A DNA stretch of 64,000 nucleotides from Conexibacter sp. CPCC 206217 (GCF_030646165.1 NZ_JAUTDO010000012.1:1-64000), one strand, 5' to 3'; counted from the stretch's first letter, positions 51,353-61,665 are shown. Made by a program: numbers and translations. Notes: generated by a model from the sequence alone, not told the origin.

Positions 51353-53008
51353 ATGAGTGACCCGATTTCGTCCGGCGAGGCTTCCCGCGGCGGCGACGCG
51401 GCGGGCGAGCCGCAGCCCAGAGGCCGCCTGTTCGGCGTCGGCGTCGGTCCCGGCGATCCCGAGCTGCTGACGCTCAAGGCGACGCGCGCGATCCACGACG
51501 CCGACGTGATCGCCTACCCGAGCGCGCGCCACGGCAAGTCCGTCGCGCGCCGGATCGCGGCGCCGTATCTGCGCGCCGACCACCTCGAGGTGCTGCTGAA
51601 GTTCCCCGTCACGACGGAGCTGACCTCGCACCCGGGCGGTTACGAGGCAGCGCTGTTCGAGTTCTACGACGACGCGTCGGCGGAGCTCGCGGTCCATCTC
51701 GACGCCGGTCGCGACGTCGCGATCCTGTGCGAGGGCGACCCGTTCTTCTATGGCTCCTACATGTACTTCCACGAGCGTCTCGCGCCCAGCTACGAGACGA
51801 CCGTGATCCCCGCCGTGACCGCGTTCAGCGCCGCCGCAGCGGCCGCCGGAACGCCGCTGGTCAAGCGCGAGGACATCTTCATGGCGCTGCCGGGGACGCT
51901 GCCGCAGGAGCAGCTCGCGGAGCGCTTGGCGAGCGCCGACGCGGCCGTCGTGATGAAGCTCGGGCGGACCTTCCCGAAGGTGCAGGAGGCGGCCGAGCAG
52001 GCCGGCGTCGGCGACCGCGCCGTCTACGTCGAGCGCGCGAGCGCGCCCGAGCAGCGGATCGAGGCGCTGCACGACGTGGAGGGCAGAGTGCCGTACATGT
52101 CGTTGGTGCTGGTGCCGACGGCGCAGGTGCACGAGGCGACGGCGCCTGGCGTGGCGGGGGCCGCGGCGAACGTCGAGGCGGCTGGCGGCAACGCGGCTGA
52201 CGAGACCGCGCCCGCCGGGGCGAGCGGATCCGCCGCGGCGTCCTCGCGGCGCGGCTCCGTCGCCGTCGTCGGCCTCGGCCCGGGCGGCTCGGAGTGGCTC
52301 ACGCCCGAAGCGCGCGCCGAGCTGGCCGCGGCGGGTGAGCTGGTCGGCTACAAGACCTATGTCGACCGCGTTCCCGGTCGCGTCGGGCAGAACCGCCACG
52401 CGACCGACAACCGCGTCGAGGCCGAGCGCGCGCGGCACGCGCTGGAGCTGGCGGCCGCCGGCAGACGCGTCGCGGTCGTCTCCTCCGGCGATCCCGGCAT
52501 CTTCGCGATGGCCGCCGCCGTGATGGAGCAGCTGGAAGCGGGCGGCGCGGAGTTCCATGGCGTGGGCGTCCGCGTGGTGCCCGGCCTGTCGGCGATGCAG
52601 GCGGCCGCGTCGCGCGTCGGCGCGCCGCTGGGCCACGACTTCTGCGTGCTGTCGCTGTCGGACGTGCTGAAGCCGTGGGAGGTGATCGAGCGCCGGCTCG
52701 ACGCGATCGGCTCGGCCGACCTCGCGCTGGCGATCTACAACCCGCGCTCGAAGACGCGGCCGTCGCAGCTCGACGACGCGCGCGCGGTCCTGCTGCGCCA
52801 CCGCGCGCCGGAGACGGTCGTGGTGCTCGCGAGAGCCGTCGGCGCGCCGACCGAGACGATCACGATCACGACGCTCGGCGACTTCGACGCGGAGGCCGTC
52901 GACATGCGCACGCTGCTGCTCGTCGGCTCCTCCCAGACGCGCGTCTTCGGCGACGGCAACGGCACCGGCCCGACCCGCGTCTACACCCCGCGCAGCTACC
53001 CGGGGTGA
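51353..53008 (+). CDS. cobIJ: Fused precorrin-2 C20- / precorrin-3B C17-methyltransferase
   Basis: 551 residues, two SAM-dependent tetrapyrrole methyltransferase domains. CobI part about 25-255 (GVGVGPGDPELLTLKATRAI, CEGDPFFYGSYMYF), an Ala/Gly-rich linker about 256-300, then CobJ part to the end (VVGLGPGGSEWLTPEA, VVSSGDPGIFAMAA, LAIYNPRSKTRPSQL). Fusion of these consecutive-pathway enzymes is known in actinobacteria. ATG at 51353 has an AGGTGG upstream; a GTG at 51344 is possible. Convergent with, and overlapping by 13 bases, the end of cobK. Confidence 0.93.
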   Translation: MSDPISSGEASRGGDAAGEPQPRGRLFGVGVGPGDPELLTLKATRAIHDADVIAYPSARHGKSVARRIAAPYLRADHLEVLLKFPVTTELTSHPGGYEAALFEFYDDASAELAVHLDAGRDVAILCEGDPFFYGSYMYFHERLAPSYETTVIPAVTAFSAAAAAAGTPLVKREDIFMALPGTLPQEQLAERLASADAAVVMKLGRTFPKVQEAAEQAGVGDRAVYVERASAPEQRIEALHDVEGRVPYMSLVLVPTAQVHEATAPGVAGAAANVEAAGGNAADETAPAGASGSAAASSRRGSVAVVGLGPGGSEWLTPEARAELAAAGELVGYKTYVDRVPGRVGQNRHATDNRVEAERARHALELAAAGRRVAVVSSGDPGIFAMAAAVMEQLEAGGAEFHGVGVRVVPGLSAMQAAASRVGAPLGHDFCVLSLSDVLKPWEVIERRLDAIGSADLALAIYNPRSKTRPSQLDDARAVLLRHRAPETVVVLARAVGAPTETITITTLGDFDAEAVDMRTLLLVGSSQTRVFGDGNGTGPTRVYTPRSYPG

Positions 53009-53739
53009 GCGAGACGCGCGCGGACCCACGCAACCGCTTCGTCCACGCTCGCGACCACGGCGCTGCCCGCCACCCGCGCCGGACGGCGGACGACGATCAC
53101 GGGCAGGCCGCGCTCGCGTGCGGCGTCGAGCTTCGCCTCGGTCAGCGCGCCGCCGCTGTCCTTCGTCACGACGAGGTCGAGCCGGTGGGCGTCGATCAGC
53201 TCCAGCTCGCCGGCGAGCGTGTAGGGACCGCGGTCGAGCAGCAGCTCGTGATGGGACGGCAGCGGCGGATCGGGCGGGTCGACGCAGCGCACGAGGAAGA
53301 ACGCGTCCTCGACGCTCGCGAACGCCGGCAGGCCCTGGCGCCCGGTCGTCAGCAGCACGCGGGCTCCTGGCGGGATCAGCGCCGCGGCGCCGTCGAGGTC
53401 GTCGGCCCAGCTCCAGCGGTCGCCGTCGCGCGCGCTCCAGCCGGACCGCTCCAGCCGCAGGAGCGGCACGCCCACGCGAGCGCTCGCCTGCGCCGCGCTC
53501 GCCGAGATCCGCTCCGCGAACGGATGGGTCGCATCGACGATCGCGTCGATCCGCTCCTCGCCGAGCCACTCGGCCAGCTTCTCGGGACCCCCGAATCCGC
53601 CGATCCGCACCTCCCCGACGGGCAGCCGCGGCCGCGCGACCCGACCCGCGAGCGACGAGATCGCCGCTACGTTGTCGCGATGCAGCGCCGCCGCCAGTTC
53701 GCGCGCCTCGCCAGTCCCTCCGAGGATCAGAATCGGCAC
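52996..53739 (-). CDS. cobK: Precorrin-6A reductase
   Basis: 247 residues; NADPH-dependent reduction of the macrocycle. N-terminal PILILGGTGEARELAAAL, DAIVDATHPFAERISASA (about 76-93), LLTTGRQGLPAF and VVTKDSGGALTEAKLDAARE are all CobK/CbiJ hallmarks. GTG start at 53739, the only one compatible with the conserved N terminus. Transcribed divergently from cbiD. Confidence 0.92.
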   Translation of the reverse strand: MPILILGGTGEARELAAALHRDNVAAISSLAGRVARPRLPVGEVRIGGFGGPEKLAEWLGEERIDAIVDATHPFAERISASAAQASARVGVPLLRLERSGWSARDGDRWSWADDLDGAAALIPPGARVLLTTGRQGLPAFASVEDAFFLVRCVDPPDPPLPSHHELLLDRGPYTLAGELELIDAHRLDLVVTKDSGGALTEAKLDAARERGLPVIVVRRPARVAGSAVVASVDEAVAWVRARLAHPG

Positions 53740-53792
53740 GGTCTGACCCTCAGGTCGAGCGTTAGAGTCGTCTGCGTATCGCCCGGTGCAGC

Positions 53793-54896
<1,104 letters not shown>

Positions 54897-54946
54897 ACCG
54901 CCGCGGGCCGCTCCGCCGACGCGCGCTGCCGCTTGTCGCCCGCCGG

Positions 54947-55693
54947 TCACGCCGGCCGGTCCCGGCCCTTCGAGTAGAGGAAGCTCTCGGCGAAGTCGCG
55001 GCCGCTGAGCGCTGGGCCGACGAGGATCGCGGCGGTGCGTCTGACGCCGGACTCGGCGACCTGGGCGGCGATCGTCGCGAGCGTCCCGCGCAGGATCAGT
55101 TCGTCGGGCCAGCTCGCGCGCGCGACGACCGCGGCCGGGCAGTCGGCGCCGTAGTGCGGCACGAGCACGTCGACCAGCTCCTCCATCGCCTGCACGCCGA
55201 GGTGCAGCACCAGCGTCGTGCCGTGGGCGGCGAGCGCCGACAGCTCCTCCCCGCCGGGCATCGCGGAGGCCTGTCTGCGATAGCGCGTGAGGATCACCGA
55301 CTGCGCGACGCCGGGGAGCGTCAGTTCGCGTCTGAGAGCGGCGCTGGCGGCGGCGAAGGCCGGCACGCCGGGCGTCATGTCCCAGTCGATCCCGAGCGCG
55401 TCGAGCCGGCGCGTCTGCTCCCCGAGCGCGCTGTAGATCGAGAGGTCGCCCGAGTGCAGTCGCGCGACGTCCTCGCCGTTTGTCTGCGCGCGCGTGAACT
55501 CCTCCACGATCCCGTCAAGCTCGAGGTGCTGCGTGTCGACGATTCGCGCGCCTTCCGGCGCATGTTCGAGCACCTCCGGTGGCACGAGCGCACCTGCATA
55601 GAGACAGACAGGGCTGGCAGCGATCAGGCGCTGCGCGCGCAGCGTCAGCAGGTCCGGCGCACCGGGCCCGGCGCCGATGAAGTGGACGATCAT
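54947..55693 (-). CDS. cobM: Precorrin-4 C11-methyltransferase
   Basis: 248 residues; SAM-dependent tetrapyrrole methylase with IGAGPGAPDLLTLRAQRLIA at about 6-25, VCLYAGALVPPEVL, VARLHSGDLSIYSAL (about 76-90) and TPGVPAFAAASAALRRELTL. Four bases downstream of cobL; last gene of the minus-strand B12 operon, convergent with cbiD. Confidence 0.94.
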   Translation of the reverse strand: MIVHFIGAGPGAPDLLTLRAQRLIAASPVCLYAGALVPPEVLEHAPEGARIVDTQHLELDGIVEEFTRAQTNGEDVARLHSGDLSIYSALGEQTRRLDALGIDWDMTPGVPAFAAASAALRRELTLPGVAQSVILTRYRRQASAMPGGEELSALAAHGTTLVLHLGVQAMEELVDVLVPHYGADCPAAVVARASWPDELILRGTLATIAAQVAESGVRRTAAILVGPALSGRDFAESFLYSKGRDRPA

Positions 55694-55697
55694 GCGG

Positions 55698-57185
55698 TCA
55701 TGCCTCGGGTTCCTCCTGCTTGCGTGCCTCCCACTGCACGACGGGCATCTGCTGACGCCAGCCGCTGAACGAGCCGACCGGCTCGGCATGTGCGATCGCG
55801 ACCTGCGTCAGGCTGCCGCCGTGCGCCGCGCGCGCCTCGAGCAGCCGCGCCTGGCTCTCCAGCGTCACAGCGTTGACGACGATCCGCCCACCCGGCCGCA
55901 GCGCCGCCCAGGCGGCGTCGAGCAGACCTGGCGCGGTCAGGCCGCCGCCGATGAAGACGGCGTCGGGGCGGGCTGCGTCGGGCACGCCGCGGTCGGCGTC
56001 GGGCACGCCGCGGTCCGCGTCAGGCGTGCCGCGGGCTGCGCCAGGCGTGCCGCGGTCCGCGTCGGGCGTGCCGCGGTCCGCGTCAGGCGTGCCGCGATCC
56101 GCGTCAGGTGCGCCACGATCCGCGTCAGACGCGCCACGATCCGCGTCAGACGCGCCACGGGATGCATCGAGCGCACCGTTCAGCTCGCGCGCGAGCACCT
56201 CCGGCGCGCGCCCGTGCACGACGCGCAGCTCCGGCACGCCAAGCGTGCTCGCGTTGGCGGCGATGCGGACAGCGCGGTCGGCGTTCGCCTCGAACGCGAC
56301 CGCGCGCGTGCCGACGACAGCGCGCAGCCACTCGATCGCGATCGATCCGTTGCCGGCGCCGACGTCCCACAGCAGCTCGCCGGGCAGCGGCGCAAGCGCG
56401 GCCAGGGTGACCGCGCGCACGTGGCGCTTCGTCAGCTGGCCGTCGTGGTCGAAGGCGTCGTCGGGCAGCCCGGGCGTCGTCGCGAGCGCACGAGTGCCCG
56501 GCGCGGCGCGGGTCTCGATCGCGATCGCGTGCAGGGGGTCGGCGCAACGCTCGCGCCACCCCGCCGCGGTCGCCTCGATCAGCCGCTCGCGCGGTCCGCC
56601 GAGCTGCTCCAGCACGACGAAGCGACTCGGCCCCCAGCCGCGCTCGACCAGCACGCGGGCGACCTGCGCCGCGCCGTCGCTGCCGGTCGCGTAGACGACG
56701 AGCCGGCGCCCCGGCTGCAGCGACCGCGCCACCAGCTGCGGTGCGCGCGCGACCGTGCTCAGCAGCTCCGTGTCGGCGGCCGGCCAGCCCAGCCGCGCGC
56801 AGGCGAGTGCGAAGGCGGACGGGTGGGGGATCGCACGGAGGGTCGCCGCGGGCGCGGGTGCCGGATCGGTCGCCGCGGGCGCGCCGCCCGCAGCCGCGAT
56901 CCGACGGGCCAGGCTCGCACCGATTCCGTGCAGCATCGGATCGCCGCTCGCCAGCACGACGGCGTCGCCGTGGCGACCGGTCACCAGCTCGTCGAGCAGT
57001 CGTTCGAGCGGCGACGGCCACGGCAGGCGACGCGCATCGGGCGCCGTCGCCGCGGGCGGCAGCAGCTCGAGCTGCCGCGTCGAGCCGACCACCAGCGGCG
57101 CTTCCGTCAGCGCCTGGCGCGCCGTGGCGCCGAGTCCGTCGTAGCCGTCCGCGCCGATCCCCACGACGGTGAGCTGGGCGGTCAT
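55698..57185 (-). CDS. cobL: Precorrin-6Y C5,15-methyltransferase (decarboxylating), CbiE-CbiT fusion
   Basis: 495 residues. CbiE-like methylase about 1-205 (LTVVGIGADGYDGLGATARQ, VVLASGDPMLHGIG), CbiT-like class I methyltransferase about 245-490 (KRHVRAVTLAALAPLPGELL, WDVGAGNGSIAIEWLR). Between a central helix and the strand PDAVFIGGGLT sit nine tandem copies of a heptapeptide like DADRGTP (about 341-404), encoded by 21-bp units. This is an insertion within the CbiT fold, presumably looping out. Confidence 0.92.
   Translation of the reverse strand: MTAQLTVVGIGADGYDGLGATARQALTEAPLVVGSTRQLELLPPAATAPDARRLPWPSPLERLLDELVTGRHGDAVVLASGDPMLHGIGASLARRIAAAGGAPAATDPAPAPAATLRAIPHPSAFALACARLGWPAADTELLSTVARAPQLVARSLQPGRRLVVYATGSDGAAQVARVLVERGWGPSRFVVLEQLGGPRERLIEATAAGWRERCADPLHAIAIETRAAPGTRALATTPGLPDDAFDHDGQLTKRHVRAVTLAALAPLPGELLWDVGAGNGSIAIEWLRAVVGTRAVAFEANADRAVRIAANASTLGVPELRVVHGRAPEVLARELNGALDASRGASDADRGASDADRGAPDADRGTPDADRGTPDADRGTPGAARGTPDADRGVPDADRGVPDAARPDAVFIGGGLTAPGLLDAAWAALRPGGRIVVNAVTLESQARLLEARAAHGGSLTQVAIAHAEPVGSFSGWRQQMPVVQWEARKQEEPEA
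55975..56163 (-). repeat. 21-bp minisatellite within cobL
   Basis: Nine consecutive 21-bp units starting GCGTCGGGCACGCCGCGG on the plus strand, diverging gradually toward 56163. The frame is preserved, so the units encode a seven-residue peptide repeat. Confidence 0.93.
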
Positions 57186-57252
57186 CGCGAGCACCTCGCA
57201 GGCGCCGGCCAGTCGCGGTCGCGGTCGCGGGAATCGGCGCCAGCGTGGCGGC

Positions 57253-58908
57253 TCACTCGCCCACCACCTCCGCCAGCGCCTCGACCAGGCGCGCGTTCTG
57301 CTCGGGGGTGCGGGCGGTCAGGCGCAGGTGGCGCGCGTCGAGGCCCGGGAAGGTAGCCGCTTGGCGCACGGCGATCCGGCGGTCGCGCAGGCCGGCCGCG
57401 ACGGCCGCCCCGTCGGCGACCTCGATGAGGCAGTAGTTGGCGGCCGCCGGCCAGGTGCGGACGCCGGCGATCGTCGCGAGCCCGCGCTGCAGGTCCTCGC
57501 GCTCCTCGCGGGCGCGCTCGGCCGCCTCCGCCAGCGCAGTGGGCCGCTCGCCGATCGCGACGAGCGCGGCGAGCGCGAGCGCGTTGACCGACCACGGCGG
57601 GCGCACCGCGCGCAGCCGCTCGGCGAGCGCCGGGACCGCGATCGCGTAGCCGGCGCGCAGGCCGGGGATCGCGAGCGACTTCGTCAGGCTGCGCAGGACG
57701 ATCACGTCGTCGAGCGGCTCGCCCGCGAGCGAACCCGGCTCACCCGGGACGAGGTCCATGAACGCCTCGTCGACGGCGAGCACGCGACCCGGACGTCGCA
57801 GCGCCAGCAGCGCGGCCGCCGGGTCGAGCGTCCCGCTCGGCGACGCCGGGTTGCCGACGACGACGAGGTCGGCCGCCTCCGGCACCGCCGCGGGATCGAG
57901 CGCGAAACCACGCGCGGGATCGCGCAGGACACGCACGACTTCGACACCGTGCGCGCGCAGCGCCGCCTCGGCCTCGGTGAAGCCGGGATGGACGCAGACC
58001 GCCAGCCGCGGTCTCAGCGCCGCGGGCAACAGCCACAACGCCTGCGCCGCCCCGTTCGCCGGCACGATCTCCTCGGGCGCGCGACCGTGCAGCCCGGCGA
58101 GCGCCGCGCAAGCCGCGCGTTCGTCCGGATAGCGCGTCGCCTCGCCGTCGAGCGCGGCCTGCAGCGCCGCGCGGAGCCAGTCGGGCGGCCCGCCCGCACA
58201 GACGTTCACGGCATGGTCGGCGTCCCCCGGCCGCACGGCGGTGTCGCCGTGGGTGCGGAGGGCAGCGAAGTCGTCTGAGGCGACCGGCGCGGAGCGCGGC
58301 ACGACCGGCGCGATCGCGGGCACGGGCTGCGCGAGGGGCGGAGCCGGCTGCTGCGCGGCCAGCACGATCGAGCGACCCGCGACGACCAGCTCCACGTGGT
58401 CGGCCGCGGCCGCCAGCCGCTGCGTCGCGCTGCCGAGCAGATCCAGCCAGACGCGTGAGGCACGGTCCGCCGGGAGGACGCCCTCGCCGGCCTGCTCGGC
58501 GACGACGATCGTCATGCCACCGCTCGCGCTGAGCTGAGCGGCTGCGCCGACGACCTGCCCGATCCGCTCGGCGACCGCCTTGCTCACGCGCGCGAGCGTC
58601 TCGGCGGACGGGTCGTCGAAGGCGCCCGCGCGGTGCAGCGCGGTCGCGATCCACGGCCCGAGTCCGTCGACCAGGACGCAAGCGGCGCCGGCTCCAGCGA
58701 GCGCGCCTGCCAGGTCCGCCTCGGCCGCGACGGTCTCCCACTCCGCCGGGCGTCGCGCGAGGTGCGCGGCAATCCGCCCCGCCAGCGACGGGTCCCCGCC
58801 GTCCGCTGTCGCGACGTAGCGAACCGGCAGACCGGTCGCCGCCGCGATCGCCTCCGCCCGCGCGCTCTTGCCCGACCGCGTGCCGCCGAGCAGCAGTGTG
58901 AGACTCAT
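57253..58908 (-). CDS. CobU-type kinase/guanylyltransferase fused to CobC-type PLP decarboxylase
   Basis: 551 residues. N-terminal CobU/CobP domain about 1-180: P-loop LLLGGTRSGKSARAEAIA, VLVDGLGPWIA, VVAEQAGEGVLP, for adenosylcobinamide kinase and guanylyltransferase. A Pro/Ala-rich linker about 182-225 leads to a class I/II aminotransferase domain (226-551) with VPANGAAQALWLLP, VVGNPASPSG and the PLP lysine in LRSLTKSLAIPGLRAGY, matching L-threonine-3-phosphate decarboxylase (CobD of Salmonella/CobC of Pseudomonas). One protein would thus make the aminopropanol linker and activate the corrinoid. ATG at 58908 chosen by CobU homology. Confidence 0.88.
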   Translation of the reverse strand: MSLTLLLGGTRSGKSARAEAIAAATGLPVRYVATADGGDPSLAGRIAAHLARRPAEWETVAAEADLAGALAGAGAACVLVDGLGPWIATALHRAGAFDDPSAETLARVSKAVAERIGQVVGAAAQLSASGGMTIVVAEQAGEGVLPADRASRVWLDLLGSATQRLAAAADHVELVVAGRSIVLAAQQPAPPLAQPVPAIAPVVPRSAPVASDDFAALRTHGDTAVRPGDADHAVNVCAGGPPDWLRAALQAALDGEATRYPDERAACAALAGLHGRAPEEIVPANGAAQALWLLPAALRPRLAVCVHPGFTEAEAALRAHGVEVVRVLRDPARGFALDPAAVPEAADLVVVGNPASPSGTLDPAAALLALRRPGRVLAVDEAFMDLVPGEPGSLAGEPLDDVIVLRSLTKSLAIPGLRAGYAIAVPALAERLRAVRPPWSVNALALAALVAIGERPTALAEAAERAREEREDLQRGLATIAGVRTWPAAANYCLIEVADGAAVAAGLRDRRIAVRQAATFPGLDARHLRLTARTPEQNARLVEALAEVVGE

Positions 58909-58957
58909 GCCGCCCGCTCCGCGCGCATGCCGCTGCGGATGAGAGATCGCGCGTGCG

Positions 58958-60550
58958 TCATCGCGTCCCGACCGCGCGACGATCGCGGGCAGCCTGCGCA
59001 AAGGCGTGTGCAAGATGTGGGAAAGCCGCCCAGTGCACATGCAGATAACTCGCCTGCACGGCGTCCGCGACGAACCCCTCGGAGCGCTCGACGCCGCGGG
59101 CGGTGAGCGTCCAGGCGGGGGTCGGAGAGGACGCCTCGCTCCCGGCCGGCGCGCGCGCGGACGACGAAGCCCCGCTTCCGGTCGGTGCCGGCACGGACGA
59201 CGACGTCACGCCCCCGCCACGCGCCGGCTCAGACGCCGCCCCACTCCCCACCGGCTCCGCCTGCGAGTAGTGGAACTCGTGCCCGCGCACGCGCTCGCCC
59301 TGTGCCAGCCATGGTGTCGCGGTCGCCGCGGACGCCTCGCGGTAGCCGAGCGTGAGCCGTCTGCCCATCGCCGCGCGCACCGGCAGCACGCCGCACATCT
59401 CGTGACCGTCCAGCTCCGCGCCGAGATACAGCAAGCCGCCGCACTCCGCCAGCACCGGCCGGCCGGCCGCGGCGTGCGCGGCAACGTCGGCGCGCAGCGG
59501 AGCGTTGGCCGCCAGCTCGGCGCCGAAGATCTCGGGGAAGCCGCCCGCGAGCACGAGCGCGTCGGCGCCCTCCGGCAGCGCCTCGTCGCGCAGCGGATCG
59601 AACGACGCCAGCTCCGCCCCGGCCGCCTCGAGCAGCTCGAGGTTCTCGCGGTAGTGGAACGAGAACGCCGGCCCCTGCGCGATTGCGATCCGCAGCGGCC
59701 CGCCGACCTCGACACGGCTCCGCAGCGGTGCGCCGACCGCGCCATGGCTGGCCGCCCCCTCGCGCTCGCCGCTCCGCGCCACTCGCGTGCCGGCGCCGAG
59801 CGGAACGTTCGCGGCCGCGTCGCCGACGACCTGCGGGCTCCACGCCGGTCCCTCCTTCGCCGGCGCCGCGCGCGCCAGCGCCAGCAGCGCGTCGAGATCG
59901 GTCTGCGCAGCGATCGAGTCGGCCAACACGTCGAGCGCCTCGCGGCCGCGCGACTCGCGCTCGGCGACGGGCACGAGCCCGAGGTGGCGCTCCGGCGCGG
60001 AGATGCGCGGGTCTCGGCGCAGCGCTCCGAGCACCGGGATGCCGAGCGGCTCGACCGCTTCCCGCAACAGCAGCTCGTGGCCGTCGGATCCGACGCGGTT
60101 GAAGATCACGCCGGCGACGTCCAGCTCGGGATCGAAGCTGCGGAACCCGTGCACGATCGCCGCCGCGGAACGCGCCATCGCCGAGCCGTCGACGACGAGC
60201 ACGACCGGCGCGCGCAACAGCTTCGCGACGTGCGCCGTCGAAGCCAGCTCGCCGCGGCCCGACGCACCGTCGAACAGTCCCATGACGCCTTCGATCACCG
60301 CGACGTCGGCGCCGACGGCGCCGTGACGAAAGAGCGGCGCGATCAGCTCGGCGCCGGAGAGGAACGCGTCGAGGTTGCGCCCCGCCCGCCCGGACGCGAG
60401 CGCGTGATAGCTCGGATCGATGTAGTCCGGGCCGACCTTGAACCCCTGCACCGTCAACCCGCGGCCCCGCAGCGCGCCGATCAACCCGCTCGCCACGGTC
60501 GTCTTGCCCGCGCCCGAGTTGGTCCCGGCGACGACGACCCGCGGGATCAT
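58958..60550 (-). CDS. cobB: Hydrogenobyrinic/cobyrinic acid a,c-diamide synthase
   Basis: 530 residues. ATP-dependent glutamine amidotransferase: N-terminal DTBS-like domain with VVVAGTNSGAGKTTVASGLI, GFKVGPDYIDPSYH and VIEGVMGLFDGA; C-terminal GATase_3 domain with nucleophile VLAECGGLLYLG (about 397) and His in LHVHWAAFPHL. About 45 low-complexity Ser/Ala/Gly/Pro residues interrupt the GATase domain near 448-495. Start overlaps the upstream gene's stop (ATGA). Confidence 0.93.
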   Translation of the reverse strand: MIPRVVVAGTNSGAGKTTVASGLIGALRGRGLTVQGFKVGPDYIDPSYHALASGRAGRNLDAFLSGAELIAPLFRHGAVGADVAVIEGVMGLFDGASGRGELASTAHVAKLLRAPVVLVVDGSAMARSAAAIVHGFRSFDPELDVAGVIFNRVGSDGHELLLREAVEPLGIPVLGALRRDPRISAPERHLGLVPVAERESRGREALDVLADSIAAQTDLDALLALARAAPAKEGPAWSPQVVGDAAANVPLGAGTRVARSGEREGAASHGAVGAPLRSRVEVGGPLRIAIAQGPAFSFHYRENLELLEAAGAELASFDPLRDEALPEGADALVLAGGFPEIFGAELAANAPLRADVAAHAAAGRPVLAECGGLLYLGAELDGHEMCGVLPVRAAMGRRLTLGYREASAATATPWLAQGERVRGHEFHYSQAEPVGSGAASEPARGGGVTSSSVPAPTGSGASSSARAPAGSEASSPTPAWTLTARGVERSEGFVADAVQASYLHVHWAAFPHLAHAFAQAARDRRAVGTR

Positions 60551-61665
60551 GCCGCCACCAGCGCCCGCGGCACGAGCTCGGTGACGGGCAGCGCCGCGAC
60601 GGCTCGTTCGGTGAGGCGGCCTTGCCCGGAACCTGGTCTCCCAGCGCTCCACGTCAAGCACGGCACCGGATCCGCATCGTGCAGTCCGCTCGCGGGATCG
60701 CAGCCGTGGTCCGGGCAGACGCGCAGCGTCCCGCCGACCGACCGCAGCGCCTCGCTCAACGGCGCGAGCAGGAGCGCGTCGGCGGCCTCGATCGCGGCGA
60801 TCTTCGCGGCGGCGTCGCGCTCGTGCGCGGCCTCGTCCGGCGCGCCGACGTGGATGACGATCTGCTGCGCGCCCGCACGGATCGCCACGAGCGCCGCGCG
60901 CCTCTTCGCCGCGAGGTCGCTGCCCGGCCGGCCGGTCGCGCCGGCCGGCGTGACGACTCGCGCACCCATCAGCCGTGCGATTCCCGCGGCCGCGCCGGGC
61001 GCCGCGACGACGACGGTGGCCGCGTCGAGCAGCGGCGGGGGCACGATTCCCTCCGACCAGGGATGGAGGGTCACGCGCGCGGGACGTGTCGACGCAGCGG
61101 CGGCGCCCGCCGGCGCGGCCGACTCCAGCGCATGGAGCGACCAGGCGGCGAGGCCGGCCGCCAGCGTCTCGACCGACGGCAGCGCCTCCCGTCCGACCGC
61201 GAGCAGCCGGTGCCCGCCGAGCACGTGCAGCGCGTGACGCGGCAACTGCGCAGCGAGCGCGGCGCGCACGACGGAGGCGTCAGCGCGCGCCCCGTCGTCC
61301 GCGTCGCGCACGTCGATGCGCCAGGCGCGACCGTCGCGCGGCACGGCGATCTCACGCGCGGCCGCCTCGACCAGGCCGCGATCGACCGGGGCCGGCGGAA
61401 CCCAGCCGAGCAGCGCGGGGATCGCGCTCTCCGAACCGGCCTCCAGCCGCGGCGCGACGGTCCGCACGCGCGCGAGCGAGCCCTCGCGCGCGAGCGTGTC
61501 GAGCGTCGGCGTCACCGCCCGCTCGAGGCTGGTCGGCGCGGCGCCGAGCGGCTCGCTCGCGCCGTCGAGGATCACGAGGACGCGCGGCGCCGACTCGCGC
61601 CCGCGGTCGTTCGCGCGTGCGACAGGACCGCGTCCGCCGACCATGTCCGCGCGCGCTGCTCTCAC
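60547..61665 (-). CDS. ApgM-like alkaline-phosphatase-superfamily protein in B12 operon
   Basis: 372 residues. Archaeal-type cofactor-independent phosphoglycerate mutase pattern: VLVILDGASEP with the metal Asp near residue 30, VHVGAPDEAAHERDAAAKIA (about 272-291), and VCPDHGCDPASGLHDADPVP near the C terminus with DH and HDxDPVP metal residues. Proteins of this superfamily include phosphatases and mutases. Its place between cobO and cobB suggests a B12 role, for instance the alpha-ribazole-phosphate phosphatase step, which is otherwise missing here. GTG start overlaps the cobO stop (GTGA); ATG at 61644 is the alternative. Confidence 0.75.
   Translation of the reverse strand: MRAARADMVGGRGPVARANDRGRESAPRVLVILDGASEPLGAAPTSLERAVTPTLDTLAREGSLARVRTVAPRLEAGSESAIPALLGWVPPAPVDRGLVEAAAREIAVPRDGRAWRIDVRDADDGARADASVVRAALAAQLPRHALHVLGGHRLLAVGREALPSVETLAAGLAAWSLHALESAAPAGAAAASTRPARVTLHPWSEGIVPPPLLDAATVVVAAPGAAAGIARLMGARVVTPAGATGRPGSDLAAKRRAALVAIRAGAQQIVIHVGAPDEAAHERDAAAKIAAIEAADALLLAPLSEALRSVGGTLRVCPDHGCDPASGLHDADPVPCLTWSAGRPGSGQGRLTERAVAALPVTELVPRALVAA

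Noticed and set aside
53740-53792. A second cobalamin riboswitch between cobK and cbiD
   Set aside because: Only 53 bases are available and no B12 box is present.
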